From: JANOAR01 sp031411235
Lineage (GTDB): Bacteria; Verrucomicrobiota; Verrucomicrobiia; Verrucomicrobiales; Verrucomicrobiaceae
DNA: 48,090 bases
Reading direction: 5' to 3'
Assembly (NCBI GenBank): GCA_031411235.1
Contig: JANOAR010000284.1
Coordinates: 1-48,090, forward strand
Shown here: piece by piece, positions 15,457 through 23,521 of the stretch
Layout: the number at the start of each line of letters is the position of its first letter
How positions within the stretch are numbered: the stretch's first letter is position 1
Program-made: the position numbers and the translations under genes
The notes under the pieces: generated by a model
What the model was told of the DNA's origin: nothing
What the model saw: the letters and a program-made list of their open reading frames with translations, nothing else
Database searches by the model: none

Positions 15457-16728
15457 ATGGACACGCTTTCATCTTCACTTGATCCACTCGATGCCGCTGA
15501 ACAACGCCAGCAAAGAGTAGTCACGGGCTTTAGCCCGCTGGGCCTTCGCAGCGCCGATGATGCTGCGCATGAGGTGATCGCTGAGCATGTCGGGCTAAAG
15601 CCCTGGACTACTCTCCACGGCAATTGCTTTGCCCCCGAGGCATCTCGCCGCAGTCTTGTTGAAAGCATCGTCACCAGCGTGCTGCGTTGCGCGACTTACT
15701 TCGTGCTCTTCTGCGTCATCGGCATCTTCGCGCACATCATCATTAAAGGCGCGCCCGTGGTGCTGAGCAGCAGCGCACCGTTCATCAACACGGGCTTTCT
15801 CACCCAACTGCCAGAGACGCTGCACGTCATCGAAGACCGCCAGGGCAAGCGCTATGAAGCTAGCCCCACGGGTGTTGATGCGATCAAGAAAACCCTGGGC
15901 ACGAACGTGCGACGCGAGATGACCGTGAGCTACTCGGGTGGCGGTATCCTGGGGCCGATTGTCGGCACGGTGCTGCTCGTGCTGGTGTGCATCGCCGTGG
16001 CTTTGGTGCTCGGTGTCGGTACGGCGATTTACCTCTGTGAGTATGCGAAACCAGGGCGCTTCATCGAGATGTGTAGGCTTGCGATTTTGAATCTCGCGGG
16101 TGTGCCGTCGGTGGTGTTTGGCTTGTTCGGGCTCGGCGCTTTTGTGCTTACCGCGCCGACATTTACCAGCGTGCCGCTGGAGCGCTCGTTGCTCGCGCTG
16201 CCGATTGGCTTTGGTTATTTTATGAGCTTCGAGGGCTGGGGCACATGTGTGCTTTCAGGGGCTTTTACATTGGCCTTCGTGATCTTGCCCGTCATCATCA
16301 CGGCGAGTGAGGAATGCTTGCGTGCCGTGCCGCAAGGCTTTCGCGATACGTCCCTGGCGCTCGGTGGCTCGCCCTGGCAAACCATTCGCAAAGTGGTGCT
16401 GCCCTACGCCATGCCCGGCATCCTGACCGCCAGCATCCTTGGCATCGCCCGTGCCGCTGGCGAGACCGCGCCGATCATGTTCACCGCTGCGCTTGCCTTT
16501 AAAGACAAGCTGCCGTGGCAGGGCGAAGGTGGCGCGATGGGATCACTCACCGAGTCGGTACAGGCGCTGCCTTACCACATCTACACGCTCGCCGCACGCA
16601 TCCCGCAGAGCGAGTATGCCGAGCGTGCGCAGTATGGCTCGGTGTTCGTTTTCCTGGTGCTCGTCCTCTCGCTCGCCATGTCGTCCGTGCTGTTGCGTCG
16701 GCATCTGCGCGCGAAATATACTTGGTAA
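15457..16728 (+). CDS. pstA: Phosphate ABC transporter permease PstA with a REP-pair insertion
   Basis: This 423-residue permease is longer than the usual 280-300. Residues 1-75 are an N-terminal extension, and residues 20-53 of it are encoded by a 99-bp inverted REP pair inserted in frame (VVTGFSPLGLRSADD to VGLKPWTTL). The transporter proper starts with helix TYFVLFCVIGIFAHIIIKG (about 80-98). After a loop of about 60 residues it continues with SGGGILGPIVGTVLLVLVC and the EAA loop (TSLALGGSPWQTIRKVVLPYAMPG), then ARAAGETAPIMFTAALAF. All are PstA signatures, so the protein should work unless the extension interferes. The stop is 6 bp before pstB. An ATG downstream of the insertion could give a shorter form, but none lies close to the first helix. 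Confidence 0.93.
   Translation: MDTLSSSLDPLDAAEQRQQRVVTGFSPLGLRSADDAAHEVIAEHVGLKPWTTLHGNCFAPEASRRSLVESIVTSVLRCATYFVLFCVIGIFAHIIIKGAPVVLSSSAPFINTGFLTQLPETLHVIEDRQGKRYEASPTGVDAIKKTLGTNVRREMTVSYSGGGILGPIVGTVLLVLVCIAVALVLGVGTAIYLCEYAKPGRFIEMCRLAILNLAGVPSVVFGLFGLGAFVLTAPTFTSVPLERSLLALPIGFGYFMSFEGWGTCVLSGAFTLAFVILPVIITASEECLRAVPQGFRDTSLALGGSPWQTIRKVVLPYAMPGILTASILGIARAAGETAPIMFTAALAFKDKLPWQGEGGAMGSLTESVQALPYHIYTLAARIPQSEYAERAQYGSVFVFLVLVLSLAMSSVLLRRHLRAKYTW
15515..15613. repeat. REPIN-like inverted GTAG-REP pair inside the pstA reading frame
   Basis: Arm 1 (15515-15537) and arm 2 (15591-15613) are 23-bp near-perfect reverse complements with three mismatches. On the plus strand arm 1 reads GTAG then TCACGGGCTTTAGCCCG. 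On the minus strand arm 2 reads GTAG then TCCAGGGCTTTAGCCCG. Each contains the stem GGGCT-TT-AGCCC. The whole unit is 99 bp, a multiple of three, with no stop in the pstA frame, so it is translated as residues 20-53. Confidence 0.85.
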
Positions 16729-16734
16729 CAATCC

Positions 16735-17523
16735 ATGCCTTTACCCACTCCACCCAAGCCCGTAGGCCCACCCATCATCGAGGTGCGCGATCTCGCTTTT
16801 CATTACGCTGAAAAGCAGGCGCTGTTCGACATTCAACTGCAAGTGCCCGCGAACCAAGTGACTGCTTTCATCGGCCCCTCGGGCTGTGGCAAGAGCACGC
16901 TGCTGCGTTGCTTCAATCGCATCAACGACCGCATTCCCGACGCGCGCATCTCGGGCGGCGAGGTCATCATCAAAGGCAAGAACATCAACGATGAAGATGT
17001 CGATCTGGCCAAGCTGCGGCGGCAAGTCGGGATGATCTTCCAGAAGTACAATCCTTTCCCCAAGAGCATCTATGAGAACGTCGTCTATGGCCTGCGCATC
17101 GCGGGCGTGAAGAAGAAAGACGACCTCGATAACGCCGCCGAATATGCCCTGCGCAAGGCCGCGCTGTGGGATGAAACCAAAGATCGCCTGCGCCAAAATG
17201 CCTTCGGTTTATCCGGTGGTCAGCTCCAGCGCCTGTGCATCGCAAGAGCCATCGCCGTGAACCCCGACATCCTGCTGATGGACGAGCCCTGCTCCGCTCT
17301 CGACCCCATCGCGACGCTGAAAATCGAAGAGCTGATCACGCAATTAGCGGAGCATCACACGATCGTCATCGTGACGCACAACATGCAGCAAGCCGCCCGC
17401 GTGAGCCAGCGCACGGCGTTCTTTTACCTGGGGCGGTTGGTGGAATGCAATGATACCAAGCAGCTCTTCAGCCAGCCAGAGAAGGAAGAAACCGAGCGCT
17501 ATCTGAGCGGGCGGGTGGGGTAA
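16735..17523 (+). CDS. pstB: Phosphate ABC transporter ATP-binding protein PstB
   Basis: This 262-residue ATPase powers phosphate import through PstCA. It shows Walker A GPSGCGKST (about 43-51), the Q-loop MIFQKYNPFPKSIYENV typical of PstB, signature LSGGQLQRLCIARA, Walker B ILLMDEPCSALDP and the switch His in IVIVTHNMQQAARVS. The C-terminal QLFSQPEKEETERYLSGR is also PstB-typical. The Pro-rich start (MPLPTPPKPVGPP) is a short addition. It is the last gene of the operon, 6 bp after pstA, and ends 9 bp from the convergent pyrD. The lack of an adjacent phoU means feedback to a PhoR/PhoB-type system, if present, is encoded elsewhere. Confidence 0.96.
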   Translation: MPLPTPPKPVGPPIIEVRDLAFHYAEKQALFDIQLQVPANQVTAFIGPSGCGKSTLLRCFNRINDRIPDARISGGEVIIKGKNINDEDVDLAKLRRQVGMIFQKYNPFPKSIYENVVYGLRIAGVKKKDDLDNAAEYALRKAALWDETKDRLRQNAFGLSGGQLQRLCIARAIAVNPDILLMDEPCSALDPIATLKIEELITQLAEHHTIVIVTHNMQQAARVSQRTAFFYLGRLVECNDTKQLFSQPEKEETERYLSGRVG

Positions 17524-17532
17524 ACGAATGTC

Positions 17533-18564
17533 TCAGCTTGGCTGAGTCGCCGTGAGAATATCGCGTACCAAGGCGGGGCCAGCATAGACGATGCCGCTGT
17601 AGATTTGCACCAGCTTGGCTCCCGCTTCGAGCTTGGCCACGGCATCGCTGCCGTTCATGATGCCGCCCACGCCGATGATCGGGATGCTCGGTAGCAACAG
17701 GTCGCGGAAGGCCGCGATCACCTCAGTCGAGCGTGCGGTGACGGGGGCACCGCTGAGGCCACCCGCTTCCTTTTCCAAGGGATGGCCCGCGATGGCGGCT
17801 CGCGAGATCGTAGTGTTCGTGGCGATGATGCCTTCGACGTGCAGTTCATTGAAGACGCGGGCGAGGGCCTGGATGTGCAGCATCTCAAGGTCGGGCGCGA
17901 TTTTGACAACGATAGGCACATGGCGACCGTGCTGCTTTGTGAGGGCGGCTTGCTCGTTTTGTAGGGCAGCGAGCAGCACGCGCATCGACTCCTCGCCTTG
18001 GAGGTCGCGCAGGCCCTTAGTATTGGGCGAGGAGATGTTCACCGCGATGTAGTCGGCGACAGCGTAGGCGGCCTTGAGGCAGTAGAGGTAGTCATTCACG
18101 GCAGCTTCATTGGGCGTGTCGAAATTTTTGCCGATATTCACCCCGACGATGGCTTTGGTGCGGCGTTTCTCCAACCGTGCGACGGCGGCGTGGATGCCGG
18201 GGTTATTGAAGCCCATGCGATTGAGCAGCGCACGCTGCTCGGGCAAACGAAACAACCTGGGCTTGGCATTACCCGGCTGTGGTCTGGGTGTCAACGTGCC
18301 TACCTCGACGCTGCCAAAACCAAGCGCCCCCCAGGCATCGACGGCGCTGGCGGACTTGTCCATGCCTGCGGCTAGGCCGAGCACGTTGGGGAAACACAAC
18401 CCCAAACAATTGACGCTGGGCGGCGTACCTGCGACGACGCTGCGGAGCAAGCCCAAGCGATGCGCCATGATCATGAGCCGCACGGTGAGGGTGTGCGCAA
18501 GCTCGGCATCGAGCTTGAATAACAAGGGCTTTATCGTCGGGTATAAGGCGTCAAGAGCGAGCAT
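17533..18564 (-). CDS. pyrD: Dihydroorotate dehydrogenase (quinone), class 2
   Basis: This 343-residue flavoenzyme oxidises dihydroorotate to orotate in pyrimidine synthesis and passes electrons to membrane quinone. The N-terminal amphipathic region (ALYPTIKPLLFKLDAELAHTLTVRLM) is the class 2 membrane-anchoring helix pair. The core has GLAAGMDKSASAVDAWGALGFGSVEVGTLTPRPQPGN, the class 2 catalytic-Ser motif NISSPNTKGLRDLQ, the substrate-binding NTT in IIATNTTISRA, and the FMN-phosphate loop GVGGIMNGSDAVAKLEAGAKLVQIYSG. Start ATG 18564, no Shine-Dalgarno. It is convergent with pstB and appears monocistronic. Confidence 0.96.
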   Translation of the reverse strand: MLALDALYPTIKPLLFKLDAELAHTLTVRLMIMAHRLGLLRSVVAGTPPSVNCLGLCFPNVLGLAAGMDKSASAVDAWGALGFGSVEVGTLTPRPQPGNAKPRLFRLPEQRALLNRMGFNNPGIHAAVARLEKRRTKAIVGVNIGKNFDTPNEAAVNDYLYCLKAAYAVADYIAVNISSPNTKGLRDLQGEESMRVLLAALQNEQAALTKQHGRHVPIVVKIAPDLEMLHIQALARVFNELHVEGIIATNTTISRAAIAGHPLEKEAGGLSGAPVTARSTEVIAAFRDLLLPSIPIIGVGGIMNGSDAVAKLEAGAKLVQIYSGIVYAGPALVRDILTATQPS

Positions 18565-18661
18565 GGTAATGCCTTAGCCAGTGGCTGGCACGGAGCCGCC
18601 TGTCAAGCCATGCCGCCCAGGCGGCGGCTCTTCGCTGCATTTTTAGCTTTTGCCGAGCGAG

Positions 18662-19444
18662 CTATTCCTTGGGCTTGTCTTCGGGCTTATCCGCAGACTT
18701 TTCGGCCTGCTTTTTGCGCATCTCGCCCACCGCTCGTTCCATGGCTTGTTTGTAGGTTTCGTGCAGCTTTTTAAAGGCTTCCATTCGGGCGCTTGGCTCG
18801 GCTTTTCTGATGGCCTCGATGGCTGCGACGACTTCGGGGGCGAGCATCACTTTATCATGCAACTTGCCAGCAGTCTCACGTTGCTCGGGTTTCACAAAGC
18901 CCATCATCTCCTGGCGCAGTCGGTTGATGGCTGACTGTGGAAAATCGGGATCCTCGGGGCGAGGCAGGGGTGGTTTCATCATGCCCATCTGGAATGAGGG
19001 CATCTCGGTGCGCAGCTTTTGCGACAACTCGAAGGCGTGGGGGTCTATGTCCTTGATGGCGACCATGAGCGCCTCGCGCATTTCGTTGTTGGCGTGCATC
19101 GCACGATCACGGGCGGCAGCGACGGCAGGCACGTCCCAGGCGGCTTCAAAGGCGCGACGAATGCTGCGTTTATCGTCATCCGAGAGTTTCTCCCAGGCAT
19201 CATTGCGCGATCCTGGCCTGCCAAACGGCCCACCACTACTGCCGCCATCGCGCATGTCGCGAGACGGGCCACCACCTGTCGAGCCTGGGGGGCCAAAGCG
19301 ATGATGCTTATCTTTGTCACCCGACTCAGGACGGGCGGGCTGTGCCTCGGGTACGGGCTTGGGCTCGGGCGGCGGAGGGGGGGGGGGCTGGCAGAGGCCC
19401 AGGCTACGGAGCAGTAGAGCAGTGAAAACAAGGCGGCGTGGCAT
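18662..19444 (-). CDS. Pro-rich exported protein of unknown function, with a C11 tract
   Basis: I do not recognise this 260-residue protein. From ATG 19444 it begins MPRRLVFTALLLRSLGLCQ, a possible signal peptide, then a run of seven Pro encoded by a C11 tract (19377-19387). A Gly/Pro/Arg-rich linker (to about residue 75) follows, then a helical, Met- and Arg-rich domain (WEKLSDDDKRSIRRAFEAAW, MQ.. and MEAFKKLHETYKQAMERAV) ending in a Lys/Asp/Pro tail. The helical part recalls the Spy/CpxP or heavy-metal-resistance fold of periplasmic chaperones, but this is only suggestive. In the +1 frame the same DNA reads LFSLLYCSVAWASA, a more canonical signal peptide, so the 5' end may be frameshifted or misread. 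The open frame continues upstream to 19687, but those codons overlap heptad repeats and the aldolase start. Confidence 0.7.
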   Translation of the reverse strand: MPRRLVFTALLLRSLGLCQPPPPPPPEPKPVPEAQPARPESGDKDKHHRFGPPGSTGGGPSRDMRDGGSSGGPFGRPGSRNDAWEKLSDDDKRSIRRAFEAAWDVPAVAAARDRAMHANNEMREALMVAIKDIDPHAFELSQKLRTEMPSFQMGMMKPPLPRPEDPDFPQSAINRLRQEMMGFVKPEQRETAGKLHDKVMLAPEVVAAIEAIRKAEPSARMEAFKKLHETYKQAMERAVGEMRKKQAEKSADKPEDKPKE

Positions 19445-19616
19445 GGGCGGGTAATGGGGGCTGACGGGTTTCGGTGGGGGAGTAGAGTAAGGCAGCTTAA
19501 AGAGGAGCCGAAACAAAAAGTTGCTCTTTGCGCGTGCATCGGCTTCAGCCCTAGCTTGCATCTGAAATTCAACTGGCCGAAAGCGCGTTCGTTCTCCGCT
19601 CCTACCAGGAGCCCCA

Positions 19617-19644
19617 TCATTCGTCATTCCCCATTCGTCATTCA
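19617..19644. repeat. Four heptad repeats ending at a start codon
   Basis: Four 7-bp units in a row, TCATTCG, TCATTCC, CCATTCG and TCATTCA, occupy 19617-19644. The last A is the first base of the aldolase ATG. The period and composition match the ATTCATC units at 4417-4446, which also abut a start codon. Confidence 0.7.
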
Positions 19645-20489
19645 TGAAATCCTTCCGCCTCAATCGACTCTTCAACGCCAAGTCCAACCGCTGCTTCGAT
19701 GTCGCCGTCGATCATGGTTTCTTCAACCAAGCAGGCTTCCTCACAGGCATCGAAGACATGCGCAAAGTGGTGAAGACACTCGTCGATGCCGCGCCCGATG
19801 CCATCCAACTCACCCTGGGGATGGCGCGTCATTTGCAGGAACTCCCAGGACGGCAGAAGCCCTCGCTGGTGCTGCGCACCGACGTGGCGAATATCTATGG
19901 CAAGACCCTGCCCGAGACCCGCCGCTTCAGCCTCATGATCGAAGAGACCATGCTCCAGGCCGTGCGCTACGACGCCGCTTGCGTGTGTGTGAATCTCTTC
20001 CAAATCCCCGGTGCCCCCGAAGTCCACGCCGAGTGCGTGCAGAACATCCTCCGCCTGAAGCCCCAGGCCGACTACTACGGTATGCCGATGATGATCGAGC
20101 CGCTCGTCTTCCAGGAAAACTCCGTCGCAGGCGGCTATATGGTCAATGGCGACGAAACCGCCATCACCTACCTCGTCCGCCAAGCGGTAGAACTCGGAGC
20201 CGACATCATCAAAGCTGACCCCAGTGACGACATCAGCATCTACCACAACATCATTGAAGCCGCCTCCGGCATCCCCGTGCTCGTGCGCGGCGGTGGTCGC
20301 GTGAGCGACCGCGAAATCCTAGTGCGCACGCAAGGCCTACTGGAGCAAGGAGCCGCCGGCATCGTGTATGGCCGCAACGTCATCCAGCACCCGAATCCCA
20401 AAGGCATCACCCAGGCGCTAATGGCTATGGTGCATGATGGCGCGAGCGTGGAGGTCGCCTTGGCGATGGTTGGCACGGCGGAGGGGTAG
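19644..20489 (+). CDS. Class I (DhnA/LacD-type) aldolase, fructose-bisphosphate aldolase-like
   Basis: This 281-residue TIM-barrel aldolase belongs to the DeoC/LacD/DhnA superfamily of Schiff-base enzymes. FDVAVDHGFF near the N-terminus matches the family substrate-binding strand, ELGADIIKADPSDD carries the likely Schiff-base Lys190, and VLVRGGGRVSD and GAAGIVYGRNVIQHPNP are the phosphate-binding loops. The relatives are archaeal-type class I fructose-bisphosphate aldolase, LsrF and tagatose-bisphosphate aldolase, so the aldehyde substrate is uncertain. Start ATG 19644 directly follows heptad repeats without a Shine-Dalgarno. The stop is TAG within GGGGTAG, followed by REP-rich DNA up to the end of glnD. 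Confidence 0.88.
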   Translation: MKSFRLNRLFNAKSNRCFDVAVDHGFFNQAGFLTGIEDMRKVVKTLVDAAPDAIQLTLGMARHLQELPGRQKPSLVLRTDVANIYGKTLPETRRFSLMIEETMLQAVRYDAACVCVNLFQIPGAPEVHAECVQNILRLKPQADYYGMPMMIEPLVFQENSVAGGYMVNGDETAITYLVRQAVELGADIIKADPSDDISIYHNIIEAASGIPVLVRGGGRVSDREILVRTQGLLEQGAAGIVYGRNVIQHPNPKGITQALMAMVHDGASVEVALAMVGTAEG

Positions 20490-20593
20490 AGCTTTCCCGG
20501 CGAAATAGGGGGACAATCGCCAGCGGAGACAGTGGTTCCGAACTTTTCTTGCTGTGCTGCGTTGCTATCTCGCTCCGAGTCTCACTGATGGCA

Positions 20594-20643
20594 CAGCTTG
20601 GGCAAGCTAAAACTCGGGACTACCTCTGCGACAGCGGTGCTAC
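20594..20643 (-). repeat. REP-like sequences abutting the glnD stop codon
   Basis: Read on the minus strand, GTAGCACCGCTGTCGCAGAG begins at 20643, so its TAG is the glnD stop codon (20642-20640). A second GTAG follows at 20623, reading GTAGTCCCGAGTTTTAGC and then AGCTTG-CC-CAAGCT. The GTAGTCC...TTTAGC pattern matches the REP arms in pstA (15591-15611). The rest of 20490-20593, between the aldolase and glnD, has no gene. Confidence 0.55.
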
Positions 20644-23408
20644 CCGCCCAACACGGTTTCCTGGATTTGTGTTTTCAGCTTCATGAAAACCTTTTCGTCG
20701 GTGATTTTTTTTCCGGCTTTGTCTTGAAGGTAAATGGCGTCCACGGCGACACCTCGTTCGGTGGCGATACGGGCGTGGGTGACGCTGTGGCCTAATTTGC
20801 CGATGACGGTGAAGATGTCGTAGAGCAGGCCGATACGGTCGATGGCTTGCAGTTCCACGACGGTGTGCTCAGTGGAGACGCCGTTGTTGATATAGACCCA
20901 CTGCGGGATGGCGGCCTGAATTTCAGCCATGCCGGGCTGGAGTTTGCGGGGTTTGGTGATGCGGGCACGGAAGTCAAAGTCTTCGCTCTTTAGCGATTCC
21001 ATGATGGACTTCTGCACGCGCTTGCGAATGTTTTCGCTACTCACGGGGGCGAAGTCGGGCGTGCAGACGCGGAAGACATCGAGCACTAAATTATCGCCAC
21101 GGCGGTAGAAGTGGGCGCTCTGGATGTTGATGTTTTCAGCGGCGAGTGCGCCCGAGATGCGGCCCAGGAGCATATGCCTATCCCAACTCGTGACGACGAG
21201 GGCGGTGTAGCCTTGCTCGGGTTTGTCCCACCATTGCATGATGGGGAGCAGGGCGGTGTGGTCGTCGTTGCTGACGACTTGCTCGAAGAAGGTGCGGAAC
21301 TGGCGGATGTGCGAGGCGATGATGTCGTGCCTGCGGAAGTTGAAGTAGGCACGCGGCATCTGCTCGAAGTGGGCCTCCACTTCTTTGGCAAAGCCCTTGC
21401 CCAGCTCCTTCATGACCTGCGCCTTTAAGTCATCGAGCGGCACCGAGGCTCGCGCCATGAAGTCGGCGGGCGCGGCGAAGTACTTCGCGGTGTGGTAGTA
21501 CAACTCACGCATCCCAGCTTCCTTGGCGCTGCTCCAGCCGCCTTCGCCGACGCCTTTGCTATCGGCCATGGTTAGGAGCATGAGCGCGTCGAGGTTCTCG
21601 CGGGTCTTCACGATGGCGGCAAAGTCCTGGATCGTCTTGGGATCCTCGGGATCTTTTTTGCTCGCGACTTGGAAGAGCAGCAGGTGGTTGTTGACCAGGA
21701 AGAGCAGCAAGTTGCGGCGCTCTCCTTTGATCACCAGACGGCGTGCCACGCGGTCAGCGAGCATGGTGCTCTCGTCGCTGTGGGTCTTCTTGTTCGCCGC
21801 ACGCCCGGTGTCGTGCAGGATGAGGGCGAGGTAGAGCATCGCAGGGTCTTGCAGATCGCGGAAGAGCTGCTGGTAGAACAGGCTGCCTTTAATGTCTTCG
21901 CCAGCTAGGGCGTCGAGTGCGTCAATGCAACGTAGGGTGTGCTCGTCAGCCGTGTAGTGGTGGAAAAACTCATGCTGCACCAGGTAGGAGAGTGCGCCGA
22001 ATTCGGGCAAGTAGCGGCCCAAAAACTCCACGCGATGCATTTGGCGCAGCACGCGGGCGACGTCGCCTTTGGCCGAGATGATGGCCTCGAAAATCTCGCG
22101 CACCATTTTGCTAAACATGAACTCGCGGTTCACCAGCGCGGTGTTGCACACGGTATCGAAAAGGTCGGGCGCGAGGCGTAGGCGGCGCTGCTGAGTGTAG
22201 AGAAAGAGCTTCATAAGCCGCGTGGGGTCGTCTTTGAAGGTGTCCTTGCTCTCGGCGAAAATGCGCCCGTGCTTGGAGTAGAAGCCATCGAAGTGCTCCT
22301 CTTTGCCTTTGCCCTTGCTGCTGGGTTTTAGCTTCTCTGCCGCTGCACGCACAAGGCCGAAGAGCCTGTTGCCGCGCCGTGTCTCGCCCTCCTCTAGCAC
22401 TTCGATATTGAAGCGATCCATGAGCTTGCTCGACTGGCGCAGCAGGTTGCCTGCATGGCGGTAATACTCGCCCATGAAGTCCTCAATGCGCTCAACCATG
22501 CGCTTGCCTTTGTAGCCCAGGCGCGTGGCTATATGGCCCTGGAGGCGCATCGTCAGCAGCTCATGGGGGCGCTTCTCGTGGTAGTGCATCTCATCGCGGA
22601 CGCGGAGGAAGAAGGCGTGCGCACGCTCCAGTTCGCCGAGGCTGCGCTTGTCCAGCAGGCCGAGTCCCACCAGATCTTTCAGGTCGGTGACACGCAGTTT
22701 GGCGAAGGCTACCCAGAGTAAATTCTGGTAATCGCGAAGGCCACCACAGCCCTCCTTCACATGCGGATGCAGGAGGTAGGGGGTGTTGCCGTGTTTGTTG
22801 TGGCGCTCGGCGACTTCGCTGAGTTGGCGATGCAGGAAGGCATCTTCATTGCCGTCGATGCACTCTTTGACGAAGCGCTTCTGCAACTCGGCGTACGGCG
22901 CAGGGTCGCCGATGAGGAACCGGGTGATGATGGTCGTGGTGAGCGTGGCGTTGTCCTCCTTGGCCAATGCTAGCCGCCCACCCACGCAGTCGGTGCCGTG
23001 GCCGACATGAAATTTTAAATCCGTCAGTAGCATCCAAAACTCGCCGATGAAACCGACGACGTCCGACGAGAGATCCAGCTTATTGCCAGCCGCGATGAAG
23101 TTGATGTCGATGTCACTATAACGATTCATCATGCGACGCCCGTAGCCACCCGTGGCGATGATGCTGATGGGGGGCGGCCCCTTCAGCGGCACCTCCAGCA
23201 CAGGCGGCAAGTCCGTCCACAGGCTGCGCACGACGGTATCGATCACCTCGGTGCGTGCGCGGCAGACCTTGATGGAGTCCTCCCCGGCGCGATGCATCAT
23301 GAGGATGCGGGCATCGCGCACCTTGATGTAGGCGCGATAGACGCGGAGGAGTTCAGCACGATCCGAGGGCGGCTTGCCATCGGGGAAGAGGGAGCTGGTG
23401 TTACGCAT
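20640..23408 (-). CDS. glnD: Bifunctional uridylyltransferase/uridylyl-removing enzyme GlnD
   Basis: This 922-residue nitrogen sensor adds UMP to PII proteins when glutamine is low and removes it when glutamine is high. Domains in order: nucleotidyltransferase with GGYGR (87-91) and SDID (98-101); GlnD PII-uridylyltransferase helical region; HD hydrolase domain with ALILHDTGRAANKKTHSDES (about residue 530); and two C-terminal ACT domains (LVVTSWDRHMLLGRISGALA and VVELQAIDRIGLLYDIFTVIG), which bind glutamine. I chose ATG 23408; the open frame extends 21 bp upstream to a TTG. All catalytic motifs are present, and the length is normal. Neither glnB nor amtB lies in the window. The stop codon coincides with a GTAG-headed repeat. 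Confidence 0.95.
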   Translation of the reverse strand: MRNTSSLFPDGKPPSDRAELLRVYRAYIKVRDARILMMHRAGEDSIKVCRARTEVIDTVVRSLWTDLPPVLEVPLKGPPPISIIATGGYGRRMMNRYSDIDINFIAAGNKLDLSSDVVGFIGEFWMLLTDLKFHVGHGTDCVGGRLALAKEDNATLTTTIITRFLIGDPAPYAELQKRFVKECIDGNEDAFLHRQLSEVAERHNKHGNTPYLLHPHVKEGCGGLRDYQNLLWVAFAKLRVTDLKDLVGLGLLDKRSLGELERAHAFFLRVRDEMHYHEKRPHELLTMRLQGHIATRLGYKGKRMVERIEDFMGEYYRHAGNLLRQSSKLMDRFNIEVLEEGETRRGNRLFGLVRAAAEKLKPSSKGKGKEEHFDGFYSKHGRIFAESKDTFKDDPTRLMKLFLYTQQRRLRLAPDLFDTVCNTALVNREFMFSKMVREIFEAIISAKGDVARVLRQMHRVEFLGRYLPEFGALSYLVQHEFFHHYTADEHTLRCIDALDALAGEDIKGSLFYQQLFRDLQDPAMLYLALILHDTGRAANKKTHSDESTMLADRVARRLVIKGERRNLLLFLVNNHLLLFQVASKKDPEDPKTIQDFAAIVKTRENLDALMLLTMADSKGVGEGGWSSAKEAGMRELYYHTAKYFAAPADFMARASVPLDDLKAQVMKELGKGFAKEVEAHFEQMPRAYFNFRRHDIIASHIRQFRTFFEQVVSNDDHTALLPIMQWWDKPEQGYTALVVTSWDRHMLLGRISGALAAENINIQSAHFYRRGDNLVLDVFRVCTPDFAPVSSENIRKRVQKSIMESLKSEDFDFRARITKPRKLQPGMAEIQAAIPQWVYINNGVSTEHTVVELQAIDRIGLLYDIFTVIGKLGHSVTHARIATERGVAVDAIYLQDKAGKKITDEKVFMKLKTQIQETVLGG

Positions 23409-23521
23409 TATTTTTGAAGGAGGGGACAAGTCCGCGTTGGGTAGCGCTATTTTGCCCCAGTGTCACGCGAGACGAGTCTCTGCTCTTGCCACCTGCCCCA
23501 CATCTCTCTAGCCTCGCCCCA

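Noticed and set aside
18565..18661. Terminator in the GC-rich hairpin downstream of the Pro-rich protein gene
   Set aside because: The stem can be drawn in several ways, and no T-run follows on the minus strand.
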